Shown here one piece after another: positions 1-7,863 of a DNA stretch of 64,000 bases. Positions within the stretch are counted from its first letter, which is position 1, and every line of letters begins with the position of its first letter. The position numbers and the translations under genes are program-made. Source of the DNA: PALSA-1003 sp963741315 (GTDB lineage: Bacteria > Pseudomonadota > Gammaproteobacteria > Burkholderiales > Casimicrobiaceae); contig CAVUHK010000005.1 in assembly GCA_963741315.1 (NCBI GenBank), forward strand, positions 186,001 to 250,000. Reading direction: 5' to 3'. The notes beneath the pieces were generated by a model, which was not told where the DNA came from, did no database searches, and saw only the letters and a list, made by a program, of their open reading frames with translations.

Positions 1-489
1 GTCACGATCCTTGCGCCCAACTTCGACGCCTATCTCGGTGTCAGCGATTTCAACGATCTGAATACCGTGCTGGCGAACGTGGCGCTCAACTACACGCGCG
101 GCCAAGGTCTGTCGACGATGTACATCGTCCCGCAGATTGCCACCAACAACATCTACTTCGCGATGCCTGCGCAGCTGGTGGCGCATCTGATCTACGACGT
201 CGTCGGGTACTATGTCACGCCCGGCGCCACGGCGCTCCAATGCACGACGCAGAGTTCGTCAGCGACATCGATCGGTGCGTTGGGCGGAACCGGCACCGCG
301 ACCTCACCCGCGTGCAGCGCCGGCTTTTCGCTGACCGGCGGAAGCTGCGAAGGCGGCACCGGCATCAAACTCGTTTCGCACGAAGCAACGCTTGGCGACA
401 CAGCCTGGTTCTGTTCCGCGATCAATTCCGGCGCCGCCGCCGCCCCGTTGACCGCGCGCGCCAAATGTTGCCGCGTTCCCGGCAAATGA
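1..489 (+). CDS. Exported tandem-family protein, copy 1 (5' end cut off)
   Basis: This is the C-terminal 162 residues of a protein whose start lies outside the window; the frame is open from base 1. It opens in the conserved core (VTILAPNFDAYLGVSD), continues through the ALNYTRGQGLSTMYIVPQ block and the YDVVGYYV block, then enters a Cys-containing tail ending CCRVPGK. It is closest to the next copy (560-1678), sharing the LVSHEAT and DTAWFCSAINSG tail motifs. By comparison with full copies it should be an exported protein of about 375 residues. Function unknown; the core resembles the secreted 'CRIxDxR...GYF' type of domain, which has no assigned activity that I know of. Confidence 0.85.
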   Translation, partial: VTILAPNFDAYLGVSDFNDLNTVLANVALNYTRGQGLSTMYIVPQIATNNIYFAMPAQLVAHLIYDVVGYYVTPGATALQCTTQSSSATSIGALGGTGTATSPACSAGFSLTGGSCEGGTGIKLVSHEATLGDTAWFCSAINSGAAAAPLTARAKCCRVPGK

Positions 490-559
490 CTGCTACGACC
501 AGCCACGACTGACGGCTCGCCCGCGTGTTGACTGGCACCTATCGATTGGAGATTGGAAA

Positions 560-1678
560 ATGAACGTAGCGAACAGATGCTGCAGCGCCGTCCTCGCGAT
601 GGCGATCGCGCTGGCGATGAATCTAGCGAACGCCGCGCCGCCCGCCGGTGCGGACACCGCGAAAGCCACGCCGGCGCCCAGCGTGCTGCCGCTGACACGT
701 TTCTATCCGACGGTGCTGCCCTCCTCTCCCGGAGGACGCGTCGACGAGCCGGAAGTCTGGGCCGCCAAAGTCCAGGGACTCCTCGCCGCTGCACCACCGA
801 TGCTGCAGGAGAGCTTGCTGAACTCGCGGACCGTACAGGATTTCAATGCGAGCATCGCACTCATCCAGCAGATGCAGGAGGGTCTGCTCAAGCAAGGCGC
901 TCGCGACATGAAGAGCAGCAGCGTCGCGACAGGCCGCGTGGGTCCTAAGGCGCTCGGTGACGCGTCCAACCTGGTCTACAAGCCGATCGAGCCCTGTCGC
1001 ATCATGGACAGCCGCAACGCGACGCTCGCCAGCGGCGTGCAGGGGCCGCTCGTGGGCAATGTTCTCTATCACGTTCCCGGTTTCATCAATTCCGGCCAGA
1101 ACTGGGGCCAATATGGCGGCAATGCCGCTTCGGACTGCGGGCTGACCAATCCCCCGGGGAATGCGATTCACGCGATCGCAATCGTGGTCACGATCCTGGC
1201 GCCGAACTTCGACTCATTGCTCGGAGTCAGCGACATCAATGACATCAATTCGGTGCTGTCGCAGGTTGCGCTGAACTACACGCGCGGCCAGGGTCTGTCG
1301 ACGATGTACATCGTGCCGCAGGTGTCCACCAATACCATTTACTTTGCGTACCCACCGCAGCTGGTGGCGCATCTGATCTTCGACGTCGCGGGCTACTACG
1401 TGCTGTCCGATGCGACGGCGCTGCAATGCACGACCCAGACTTCGTCGCTGGTCGCGATCGCCGGCTCCGGCGGCACGGGTAGCGTGACGTCGCCCGCATG
1501 CGCGACAGGTTACACGCTGACCGGCGGCAACTGTGACAGCACTTCGTTCAACATGAACCTCGTGTCGCACGAAGCCACGATCGGCGACACCGCGTGGTTC
1601 TGTTCCGCGATCAACTCCGGCGTCACGTCGGCGAACCTGACCGCGGCGGCGAAATGCTGCCGCGTTCCGGGCAGATAA
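560..1678 (+). CDS. Exported tandem-family protein, copy 2
   Basis: A 372-residue protein with an N-terminal signal peptide (hydrophobic to about residue 26, ending in ANA). The layout follows the other copies: a segment around residues 45-110 (TRFYPTVLPSS, AAPPMLQESLL), the start of the core at CRIMDSRNATLASG, a VTILAPNFDSLLGVSD block, ALNYTRGQGLSTMYIVPQ, then FDVAGYY. The tail carries paired cysteines and ends CCRVPGR. It lies 70 bases after copy 1 on the same strand, as expected for tandem duplication. The tail is nearly the same as in copy 1 but differs from copies 3 to 8. No enzyme motif is visible; an extracellular or surface role is an inference from the signal peptide. Confidence 0.88.
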   Translation: MNVANRCCSAVLAMAIALAMNLANAAPPAGADTAKATPAPSVLPLTRFYPTVLPSSPGGRVDEPEVWAAKVQGLLAAAPPMLQESLLNSRTVQDFNASIALIQQMQEGLLKQGARDMKSSSVATGRVGPKALGDASNLVYKPIEPCRIMDSRNATLASGVQGPLVGNVLYHVPGFINSGQNWGQYGGNAASDCGLTNPPGNAIHAIAIVVTILAPNFDSLLGVSDINDINSVLSQVALNYTRGQGLSTMYIVPQVSTNTIYFAYPPQLVAHLIFDVAGYYVLSDATALQCTTQTSSLVAIAGSGGTGSVTSPACATGYTLTGGNCDSTSFNMNLVSHEATIGDTAWFCSAINSGVTSANLTAAAKCCRVPGR

Positions 1679-1689
1679 AGTAGCGCCGC

Positions 1690-2319
1690 CTAAGCTCGTG
1701 CGCGTCGTCGCGAAAGCAGTGCGCGTGCCGTGAGCAGCAAAGCCGCAAGGAGCGCCAGGCCCGTCCAGTCCAGCGTTGGAACAGCCTGGACCGGGGCGGC
1801 CGGCGGCAGGATCGAAGCCGTCTGGCCGGCGAAATTGGTCGGCGAGTTCGTTCCGGTGGTCCCGTCGCGATTGAGCGAACGCACGCCATCGGTTGGCAGC
1901 GCCGGGTAGGTCACCGAATCGACGCCGGCAAAGTCGAGCGTGCCACCTCCGACAAACAGGAATGGCGCCGGGACAATATAGTCCGGGGTAACGATGCCCA
2001 GTGCCGCAAAGGCCGGCGTGGCGATGAGCAGGCGTTTGTTCGCCGTGGACGTGCTGGGCAGATTGGTGGCAAACGTGTAGATGCGAGTGGTCGCTCCCTG
2101 CTGACTGGTCAATTGCTTCCCGGCAAACTGGTCCTGAAAATCTGCGCCGAAGGCTTCGTGCAGCTCGACGAATTGCACGACGCCGGCTGCGTCGGAATAG
2201 AGTTCGGCGATCCGAAATAGATGAAACGACGCCTGTGCCTGGGTGGTCGCCAGAACCAGGCCAATAAACACCCCGCCGATCGCGGCGCGCCTGCCGCCGC
2301 ACCAATGTGCAATGCCCAT
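1690..2319 (-). CDS. Exported protein with IPTL-CTERM-like C-terminal anchor
   Basis: A 209-residue protein on the opposite strand to the array. The start at 2319 is chosen for its GGGAGG ribosome site and because a signal peptide follows (to about residue 30, ending AQA). The middle contains FVELHEAFGADFQDQFAGK and RSLNRDGTTGTNS, reminiscent of lamin-tail-like secreted domains. The C-terminus has VPTLDWTGLALLAALLL followed by a basic tail, the tripartite layout of IPTL-CTERM putative sorting signals: motif, membrane helix, arginine cluster. Such proteins are thought to be surface-targeted in exopolysaccharide producers. It ends 11 bases beyond copy 2 and is convergent with it. The function of the mature domain is unknown. 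Confidence 0.75.
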   Translation of the reverse strand: MGIAHWCGGRRAAIGGVFIGLVLATTQAQASFHLFRIAELYSDAAGVVQFVELHEAFGADFQDQFAGKQLTSQQGATTRIYTFATNLPSTSTANKRLLIATPAFAALGIVTPDYIVPAPFLFVGGGTLDFAGVDSVTYPALPTDGVRSLNRDGTTGTNSPTNFAGQTASILPPAAPVQAVPTLDWTGLALLAALLLTARALLSRRRARA

Positions 2320-2544
2320 GCCGTCCTCCCGCCGCACGAGATGTGTTCCCGCAACGCGTTGGAAAACAGGGGCCGAGGCGTGAATATTCCGGGCAAATGA
2401 CACAAGGAAGCACACCGGAACATTTCCTCGTTGTCCTACGAGCCTTGGCAGGCGCGACTGACAAGGTATTCGGCGTCATGCTGATTGGCAGCACTCGCGA
2501 CACAGCAGAATATCCGATCACGAATAACTGCTAGAGAGGGCGAA
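2320..2544. other. Divergent intergenic region
   Basis: These 225 bases lie between the minus-strand IPTL-CTERM gene and the plus-strand small membrane protein/metallothionein pair, so promoters for both should be here. I see no convincing gene, tRNA or strong hairpin. A GAGAGGG ribosome site occurs just before 2545. Confidence 0.4.
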
Positions 2545-2733
2545 ATGACTGCAGTCACATGGTTCCTCGTCATCGGAATGGTCCTCTACCTTGGCTCCAT
2601 GTTCTATACGCTGGTGGTCGCGACGGCGTTTGATGACGCCGGCCCTGACGCGCATACGCCGGCGCCGGTTGACCATTCGACCGATGAAACAGTAATCAAT
2701 CAAGTCGTAGGTCATACAGAAGTCGCGCTCTAG
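2545..2733 (+). CDS. Small single-pass membrane protein
   Basis: A 62-residue protein. Start at the ATG at 2545, preceded by GAGAGGG at a suitable distance. Residues 4-27 (WFLVIGMVLYLGSMFYTLVV) form one membrane helix; the rest is acidic and soluble, with DAHTPAPVDHSTDE. Its stop is five bases before the metallothionein start, so the two are probably co-transcribed. The His/Asp-containing tail could bind metal, but that is only a guess from the neighbour. I do not recognise the family. Confidence 0.6.
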   Translation: MTAVTWFLVIGMVLYLGSMFYTLVVATAFDDAGPDAHTPAPVDHSTDETVINQVVGHTEVAL

Positions 2734-2738
2734 CAACC

Positions 2739-2936
2739 ATGGCGGCAGCCGCCAACGAACAGAGCGCAACGAAGTGCGCTAACCAAGCATGCGGGTGTCG
2801 GGTCTCAGGCGAGGAAAAGTGCTGCAGTGTTTCTTGCAGCGTCTCTGCGTTGCCGGACGCCAAGGTTGCCGTGTCCACGGCCGATCACGGATGTGAATGC
2901 GGCCATCCCACATGTGCTTCGATACCTCTGCGCTGA
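2739..2936 (+). CDS. Bacterial metallothionein-like Cys-rich protein
   Basis: A 65-residue protein with nine cysteines. The pattern KCANQACGCRV near the start, then EKCCSVSC, and HGCECGHPTC near the end matches the layout of bacterial metallothioneins of the SmtA/BmtA type, which have a KCAC..C.C opening, a middle CC/C..C, and a GCGH..C closing. That family chelates zinc, cadmium or copper in the cytoplasm through cysteine and histidine ligands; the conserved His after the last CxC is present (GHP). No signal peptide is seen. It follows the small membrane protein by five bases. The final GCxC is shortened compared with SmtA, so metal stoichiometry may differ. Confidence 0.72.
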   Translation: MAAAANEQSATKCANQACGCRVSGEEKCCSVSCSVSALPDAKVAVSTADHGCECGHPTCASIPLR

Positions 2937-3264
2937 GTGTGATGTGCCACGTGCGCCACACTTGAAAAGCAAGTCGGACACCTGCTACGCCGGCTTTCCG
3001 GCTGTGCTCCAGTCATAGCGCGAGCAGCTGCCTTTCCGCAGCGAGCATCAGCGCGCGCCAGGACTTTCATTCGAAATAATTGCGATTTCACTGAGCGCGC
3101 GGTCGAGGCGCGCTTGTAGTGGACATCCGCGATCCGCGTCCTACATGAATATCGGACGCGAGCCGATTTCGTCTCCGGCAACGCTGGCTCAGTATTTCCA
3201 CGCAGACGGACAGGTTTTGCGCAAGCAAAGCTGCTTTCGTTCAGGGAAAAAACAAGGAGTTGTC
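2937..3264. other. Intergenic region before copy 3
   Basis: These 328 bases contain no gene I can support. A short GC-rich inverted repeat (GCGCGC arms at 3096-3101 and 3109-3114) might be a weak hairpin. The 3' end carries an AAGGAG ribosome site (about 3254-3259) for the gene starting at 3265. Confidence 0.4.
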
Positions 3265-4392
3265 ATGATTATGCGACGAGTATTGATTGTACTGGCCTGC
3301 ATATTATGTTCGACGGCAAACGCCGCACCAGCGCAGCGAGACAATGCTGTAGGCGCGGCAGACCCCGATCCGAGTGCATTAATCCAGTTCTATCCCACCC
3401 CGCTGACAACATCGCCCGTCGGGGCGCTCGAGGACCAGCAGGTATGGCTCGCCAAGGTCGCCGGCCTGATAAGCGACGCGCCGCCGCTGTTGCAGCAAAG
3501 CATTCTGTCGTCACAGACTCCAAAGCAGTTCTCGGCGAATCTCGCATTACTCCAGCAGCTACAAAGAAGCACGCTGGCCGATGGCATCGTTGCCGCGAAG
3601 AGCGTCGCGAAGAGCGGCAAACTGACTGCCAAGCGCGTCGACGGCAAAGCTGGGCCAAACCTGGGTGGGTCCGGTCCGGCGGATACCGTCTTCACCTCGC
3701 TCGAGCCATGCCGAATCATGGACTCTCGCGCAGCTACAGCAGCCAGCGGCGTCCAGGGCCCGCTTTCGGGCAATCAGTTGTATCAGTTGCCGGGATTCAT
3801 CGCAGCGGGTCAGAACTGGGGAAGCTACGGTGGAAATTCGACGTCCGACTGCGGCCTCAATAGTGATGCGGGCGCCAACATCTGGGCGGTCGCTATCGTC
3901 ATCACCGTCCTGAATCCGAACTTCGACGCGTTTCTGGGCGTGGGCAACAATAACACTCTGGCGGGCACGCTATCGACGGTGGCGCTGAACTTTACGCGTG
4001 GCCAAGGACTGTCGACCCAGTACATCGTGCCTCAAGGGGGAACCAACACCATCTACTTTGCGATGCCGGCGCAATTGTCTGCCAACATAGTCTTCGACGT
4101 TGTCGGTTATTTCGCCGTTTCACAGGCCACAGCGCTGGACTGCACAACACTGACGTACAGCGGAACAATGGGCCCGCTGGCCAGCGGCGACACTTTTGTC
4201 ATCATCGGACTCGCGTGCGACGCAGGTTACTCGAGGACGGGCGTGAACTGTCGCAGCACCGTTTTCAACTCCGGGTTGGCGCTCATCGACGCGGATACCG
4301 ACGTATGCACTTGGTACAACGGCTCAGCGTCGACGTTCGACACGAGCAACCTGGCCATTCGGACAACCTGCTGCCGCGTCCCCGGGCGGTAG
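3265..4392 (+). CDS. Exported tandem-family protein, copy 3
   Basis: A 375-residue protein. The frame is open further upstream, but the start at 3265 has an AAGGAG site six bases away and gives a clean signal peptide (residues 1-20, ending ANA), as in the paralogues. Conserved blocks are LIQFYPTPLTTSPVGA, the LLQQ-rich segment, EPCRIMDSRAATAASG, TVLNPNFDAFLGVG, ALNFTRGQGLSTQYIVPQ, FDVVGYFAVSQATALDC and a terminal TTCCRVPGR. The tail between ALDC and the end (YSGTMGPLASGDTF, DADTDVCTWYNGS) is unique to this copy. It is separated from copy 2 by the IPTL-CTERM gene and the metallothionein pair. Confidence 0.88.
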   Translation: MIMRRVLIVLACILCSTANAAPAQRDNAVGAADPDPSALIQFYPTPLTTSPVGALEDQQVWLAKVAGLISDAPPLLQQSILSSQTPKQFSANLALLQQLQRSTLADGIVAAKSVAKSGKLTAKRVDGKAGPNLGGSGPADTVFTSLEPCRIMDSRAATAASGVQGPLSGNQLYQLPGFIAAGQNWGSYGGNSTSDCGLNSDAGANIWAVAIVITVLNPNFDAFLGVGNNNTLAGTLSTVALNFTRGQGLSTQYIVPQGGTNTIYFAMPAQLSANIVFDVVGYFAVSQATALDCTTLTYSGTMGPLASGDTFVIIGLACDAGYSRTGVNCRSTVFNSGLALIDADTDVCTWYNGSASTFDTSNLAIRTTCCRVPGR

Positions 4393-4510
4393 CAAAGGAA
4401 ATATCGCGGCTGCGCGGTGCCATGGCGCATCCCTGCGTGCCGGGATAAGCTTCGGTACCTGAGCAGCAACGGCACTGGCCCCGGCGCCCGGTGCCACCAA
4501 ATTCAGATGA

Positions 4511-5533
4511 ATGGTCGAGGGCTGTTTGGTGTTGTCGGTGTGGGCATTGCTGTTCCTGGTCGGCGTGCATGCGCCGTCACGGGCGCGCCGCAGATTGCTC
4601 TCGTCGCCGAGCGCGCCGGGCTTCACGCCGCCAGCGGGCGCGGCTCAGGCGCCAGGCGACGTGCGGGTCGGAGTTTTCCTGTATTCGGTTCAGGAACTCG
4701 ATATCGCCAGACACTCGTTTCGGGTGTCTTTCAACATCTGGTGGCGCTATCAGGGCGATAGCTTCGACCCCATTGCGTCGCTGCAGGTCGTCAACGCGCG
4801 AGCCATCAGCGTCAATCTGGACGACAAGCGGCGGTTACCCAACGGCGAGAACTATGTCGCGGCGCGCGTCGATGCAACAATCGAACGCGTACTCGACACC
4901 AGCGCGTTTCCCTTCGACAGCCATCGCCTGCGCATAGAGATCGAGTCGCCGTACGAGGACGCGTACCTGAGATACGTCGTCGATACCGACTCCAGCATGC
5001 TGGATCCCGAAGTCTATTCACCGGGTTGGCGCATCAGCGATTTCTCACTGCACGAGGAACGCAAGCGTTATCAGACGACTTTCGGCCTGCCTGGCCATGC
5101 CAACGACAGCTACTCACGCGCGGTCGTCGAAGTCACCGCACGGCATGTGGGCTGGATGCACGCCATCGATTATTTTATCGGCTTCATCACCAGCGTGTTG
5201 ATTTGCCTGCTGGGTTTCCTGGTCAACCCGCGCCTGCTGCCCACGCGAGCAACGATGATCGGCACGGCCGTCTTTGCCGCGGTCGGCAACAAGTACATCG
5301 TCAACTCGCTGACCACCGATGCGAGTTTCGGTGCACGTCCTGTCAATATCGTCGTCGTCACGGCGTTTTCCATGGTGCTGATTCTGCTGCTGACGTCGAT
5401 CGCCTGTGAACGTATGATCGAAGCTGGAAATGTGGACCGCGCATTCAGAACCAATCGCAACGTTGGACTGGCAGCGGCCTGCGGCTGCTTGCTGGTGACG
5501 ATTTACGTCGCCTGGATCGCCGCGCGTGGGTAG
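4511..5533 (+). CDS. Probable pentameric ligand-gated ion channel subunit
   Basis: A 340-residue membrane protein. An N-terminal hydrophobic stretch (residues 5-20) may be a signal sequence. Residues 50-210 look like the beta-sandwich ligand-binding domain of prokaryotic Cys-loop-type channels: DVRVGVFLYSVQELDI, then FNIWWRY, then FPFDSHRL at 133-140 (the family's PFD motif) and PGWRISDFSL at 171-180. Four helices follow, at about 219-238, 247-265, 278-298 and 317-337, matching M1 to M4. As in other prokaryotic members, the disulfide of the animal Cys-loop is absent. The family forms homopentameric cation or anion channels gated by protons or small ligands. The ligand and selectivity here cannot be read. 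The gene ends 33 bases before the truncated copy 4. The start lacks a clear ribosome site. Confidence 0.7.
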   Translation: MVEGCLVLSVWALLFLVGVHAPSRARRRLLSSPSAPGFTPPAGAAQAPGDVRVGVFLYSVQELDIARHSFRVSFNIWWRYQGDSFDPIASLQVVNARAISVNLDDKRRLPNGENYVAARVDATIERVLDTSAFPFDSHRLRIEIESPYEDAYLRYVVDTDSSMLDPEVYSPGWRISDFSLHEERKRYQTTFGLPGHANDSYSRAVVEVTARHVGWMHAIDYFIGFITSVLICLLGFLVNPRLLPTRATMIGTAVFAAVGNKYIVNSLTTDASFGARPVNIVVVTAFSMVLILLLTSIACERMIEAGNVDRAFRTNRNVGLAAACGCLLVTIYVAWIAARG

Positions 5534-5566
5534 AGGCATTCATTGATCAAGACAAAGGGGAACGAA

Positions 5567-5884
5567 GTGCACATAGCACTCGCGTGGATTGCAGTAGTTG
5601 CGATGACGCTGCTGGCGAGCGTTGCGCCTGCCGCAGCGACGAACACCGGCGATGGCGCCGCCGATGCGAGAGGATCCGATGCATCGTCGCTCATGCAGTT
5701 CTATCCGACGCCGCTGGCGACGTCGCCCATCGGCGCGGTAGAGGACCGCGCCGTCTGGTCGGCAAAATTGCAAGGCCTGATCGCGCATGCCCCGCCGCTG
5801 CTGCAGCAAAGCATGCTCGCGTCAAAGACCCGTGCACAGGCGCGAGACTCTGAAGCAGCGCAGCGCGTACCACGCGATCAATGA
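5567..5884 (+). pseudogene. Tandem-family copy 4, truncated after the N-terminal segment
   Basis: Only the first third of a family member remains: a signal peptide (ending PAAA), SDASSLMQFYPTPLATSPIG, VWSAKLQGLIAHAPPLLQQ and SMLASKT. After that the sequence diverges (RAQARDSEAAQRVPRDQ) and stops; the core and the CCRVPGR tail are missing. The GTG at 5567 is chosen because AAAGGGG lies just upstream, in the same place as the AAAGGA site before copy 6 (7864). The last bases overlap the ATG of the methyltransferase gene (ATGA). Most likely a remnant left by insertion or recombination; a short exported peptide could still be made. Confidence 0.7.
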
Positions 5885-6510
5885 ATCTGTATAGAAAACT
5901 CCGCGAGATTGCATGGCGCGCCTCGATGAAGGGCCTGCCGCTCGGCCCGCACATTACCCGTTACTACATGTACGGACAGCTCAAGTCCATTGCAGCAAGC
6001 CTGCCCAATAGAATCGGGCGTGTGCTTTCCATCAGCCACTCGGAACACTTGGCAGAACTAATGGGCCTTCAGCCCAGTGAACTCGTATCAGCCGACTATC
6101 CGGAGCACAACGTCCTTTCGCTCTCCTTTCCAGATGATTCGTTTGCCTTCGTGCTTTCCGACCAGGTGCTTGAACACATCGAGGGCGACCCGTATCAGGC
6201 GATAAGTGAGTGCCATCGGGTACTTCAGCCGGGAGGCATTGCGCTCCACACGACTTGCTTCATCAATCCGGTACATGGGGCACCCAATGATTACTGGCGC
6301 TTCACCGCGGACGCCCTGTCGTTGCTCCATAGAAACTGGTCGGAGATCATCGAGGCGGGAGGCTGGGGCAATTTTGACGTCTGGTCGGTGATCAAGGATG
6401 GACTGCGATACCACGGCATCCCTCACGCGAAGTGGCATCCACTGCATCAACTCGCCCTCAAGAATGATCCGGAGTGGCCCATCGTGACGTGGATTGTCGC
6501 CAGGAAGTGA
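5881..6510 (+). CDS. Class I SAM-dependent methyltransferase
   Basis: A 209-residue protein of the Methyltransf_11 type. The first part of the fold is degenerate (RVLSISHSEHLAEL), but the later motifs are clear: FAFVLSDQVLEHIEGDPY and ECHRVLQPGGIALHTTCF. HGAPNDYWRFTADAL follows, a sequence common in methyltransferases near polysaccharide and glycosylation genes. The substrate is unknown. The start overlaps the stop of the truncated copy 4 by four bases. Base composition looks less GC-rich than its neighbours, which fits acquisition from elsewhere, but I have not measured it. Confidence 0.8.
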   Translation: MNLYRKLREIAWRASMKGLPLGPHITRYYMYGQLKSIAASLPNRIGRVLSISHSEHLAELMGLQPSELVSADYPEHNVLSLSFPDDSFAFVLSDQVLEHIEGDPYQAISECHRVLQPGGIALHTTCFINPVHGAPNDYWRFTADALSLLHRNWSEIIEAGGWGNFDVWSVIKDGLRYHGIPHAKWHPLHQLALKNDPEWPIVTWIVARK

Positions 6511-6607
6511 CCAGACTTTTCCGGAGTCATGGCCAATTGCCGTTACCGGAAAGGCGCGTGGCCCGCGATAGCATGGTGTCAATGGGAATCATGCAAGGGA
6601 GAAGGCA

Positions 6608-7755
6608 ATGAGAAAACTGGACAATGTGCTTGCTCTTGCCGCGCTCGTTCTGGTTACAAACGTTGCGCTGGGTGCGACCATGAATGCCGGCGACAGCCGC
6701 GATGATCCGGCAGGCGGCCCCGATGCGGTAGTTCTCATGCAGTTCTATCCGACGCCGCGGGCGACGTCCCCGGTCGGCGCGAGCGAGGACAAAGCCGCGT
6801 GGCTGGCCAAGGTCCAGGGCGTGATCGCCGCCGCGCCGCCACTGCTGCGGCAGAGCATGCTGGCGTCGACGACCAAGTAGATTTTCGCGGCCAATCTCAC
6901 GCTGTTGCAGCAACTGCAGAAGAGCGCGCTCGACGAAGGCATCGTCGCAGCGAAAAGCCTGGCCAGGAGCGGCAAGGTGGCCGCCAAAGGCAGCGATGGC
7001 AAAATCGGCCCGAACCTAGGTTCCGGTCCCGCCGACACCGTCTACACCACGCTGGAGCCGTGCCGCATCATCGATTCGCGCAATGCCACGGTCGCCAGTG
7101 GCGTCCGTGGACCGCTGGTCGGCAACCAGCTGTATCACCTGCCCGGCTACATCGACGTGGGCTCCAACTCGGGACAATTCGGCGGCAACGCAACCTCCGA
7201 CAGCGGACTGAACGGTTCGGCCGGCCCCAACATCTGGGCGGTCGCGATTGTCATCGCCATTCTCAATCCGAACTTCGACGCCTTTCTCCCCGTGGGCGAC
7301 ACCAGTACGCTGGCCGCGACACTGTCTACAGTGGCGCTCAACTACACGCACGGTCAGGGGCTGTCGACCCTGTACATCGTTCCGCAAACCGTGTCCGGCT
7401 ACACCATTTACTTCGCAATGCCCGCGCAGCTCTCCGCCAACATTATCTTCGACGTTGTAGGGCATTTCGCAGTGTCTTAGGCTACAGCACTCGACTGCGT
7501 GACCCTCATTGCATCCGGCGAGGGAACAGCAAGTTTTCCAGGCAATTCGAATTTACTAGTCAAATCTCCGGCTTTTTCCGCTGGCTGCACGCTAGTCGGC
7601 GGCGGTTGCGTGGTCAATTACGTGGCAGAAGACTACTGGTTGAGTGACAGCTTCACGTCAGGGTGCTACAGGCACAATGCTAACGCTGGAGGCACACTGA
7701 CCAGTCAAAATTCTCGGCGGAAGCCACCTGCTGCCGGATTCCAGGCAGGCCGTGA
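6608..7755 (+). pseudogene. Tandem-family copy 5, inactivated by two amber codons and a frameshift
   Basis: Reading from the ATG at 6608, the frame matches copies 6 to 8 along its whole length but has TAG at 6878-6880 and at 7478-7480. At both places the paralogues have a glutamine codon (CAG), in the contexts TTR-Q-DFAANL and AVS-Q-ATALD, so each is a single C-to-T change. Near 7700 one base is missing relative to copy 8; restoring it would give an ending like TCCRIPGRP and a stop at 7753-7755. The conserved TSDCGLN cysteine is also changed to serine. The tail type is the same as in copy 8 (NANAGGTL). Three independent disabling changes indicate a decayed gene. Confidence 0.85.
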
Positions 7756-7863
7756 GGTGTTCCATGCGAGCATTGCGGAGCGGTGCCGGCGACTGGCCGT
7801 TGCACCACTTGCGCCAGCGTAGTTGACAGCAGTGCCGGATCCAAGATGACAAAGGATAACGAA

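Noticed and set aside
1214..2521. A 435-codon minus-strand frame
   Set aside because: It overlaps copy 2 and the IPTL-CTERM gene, whose protein features are convincing; this frame has none.
6608..7755. TAG reassignment to glutamine
   Set aside because: Other genes here, such as eno and dppA, end in TAG, and copy 5 also has a frameshift.
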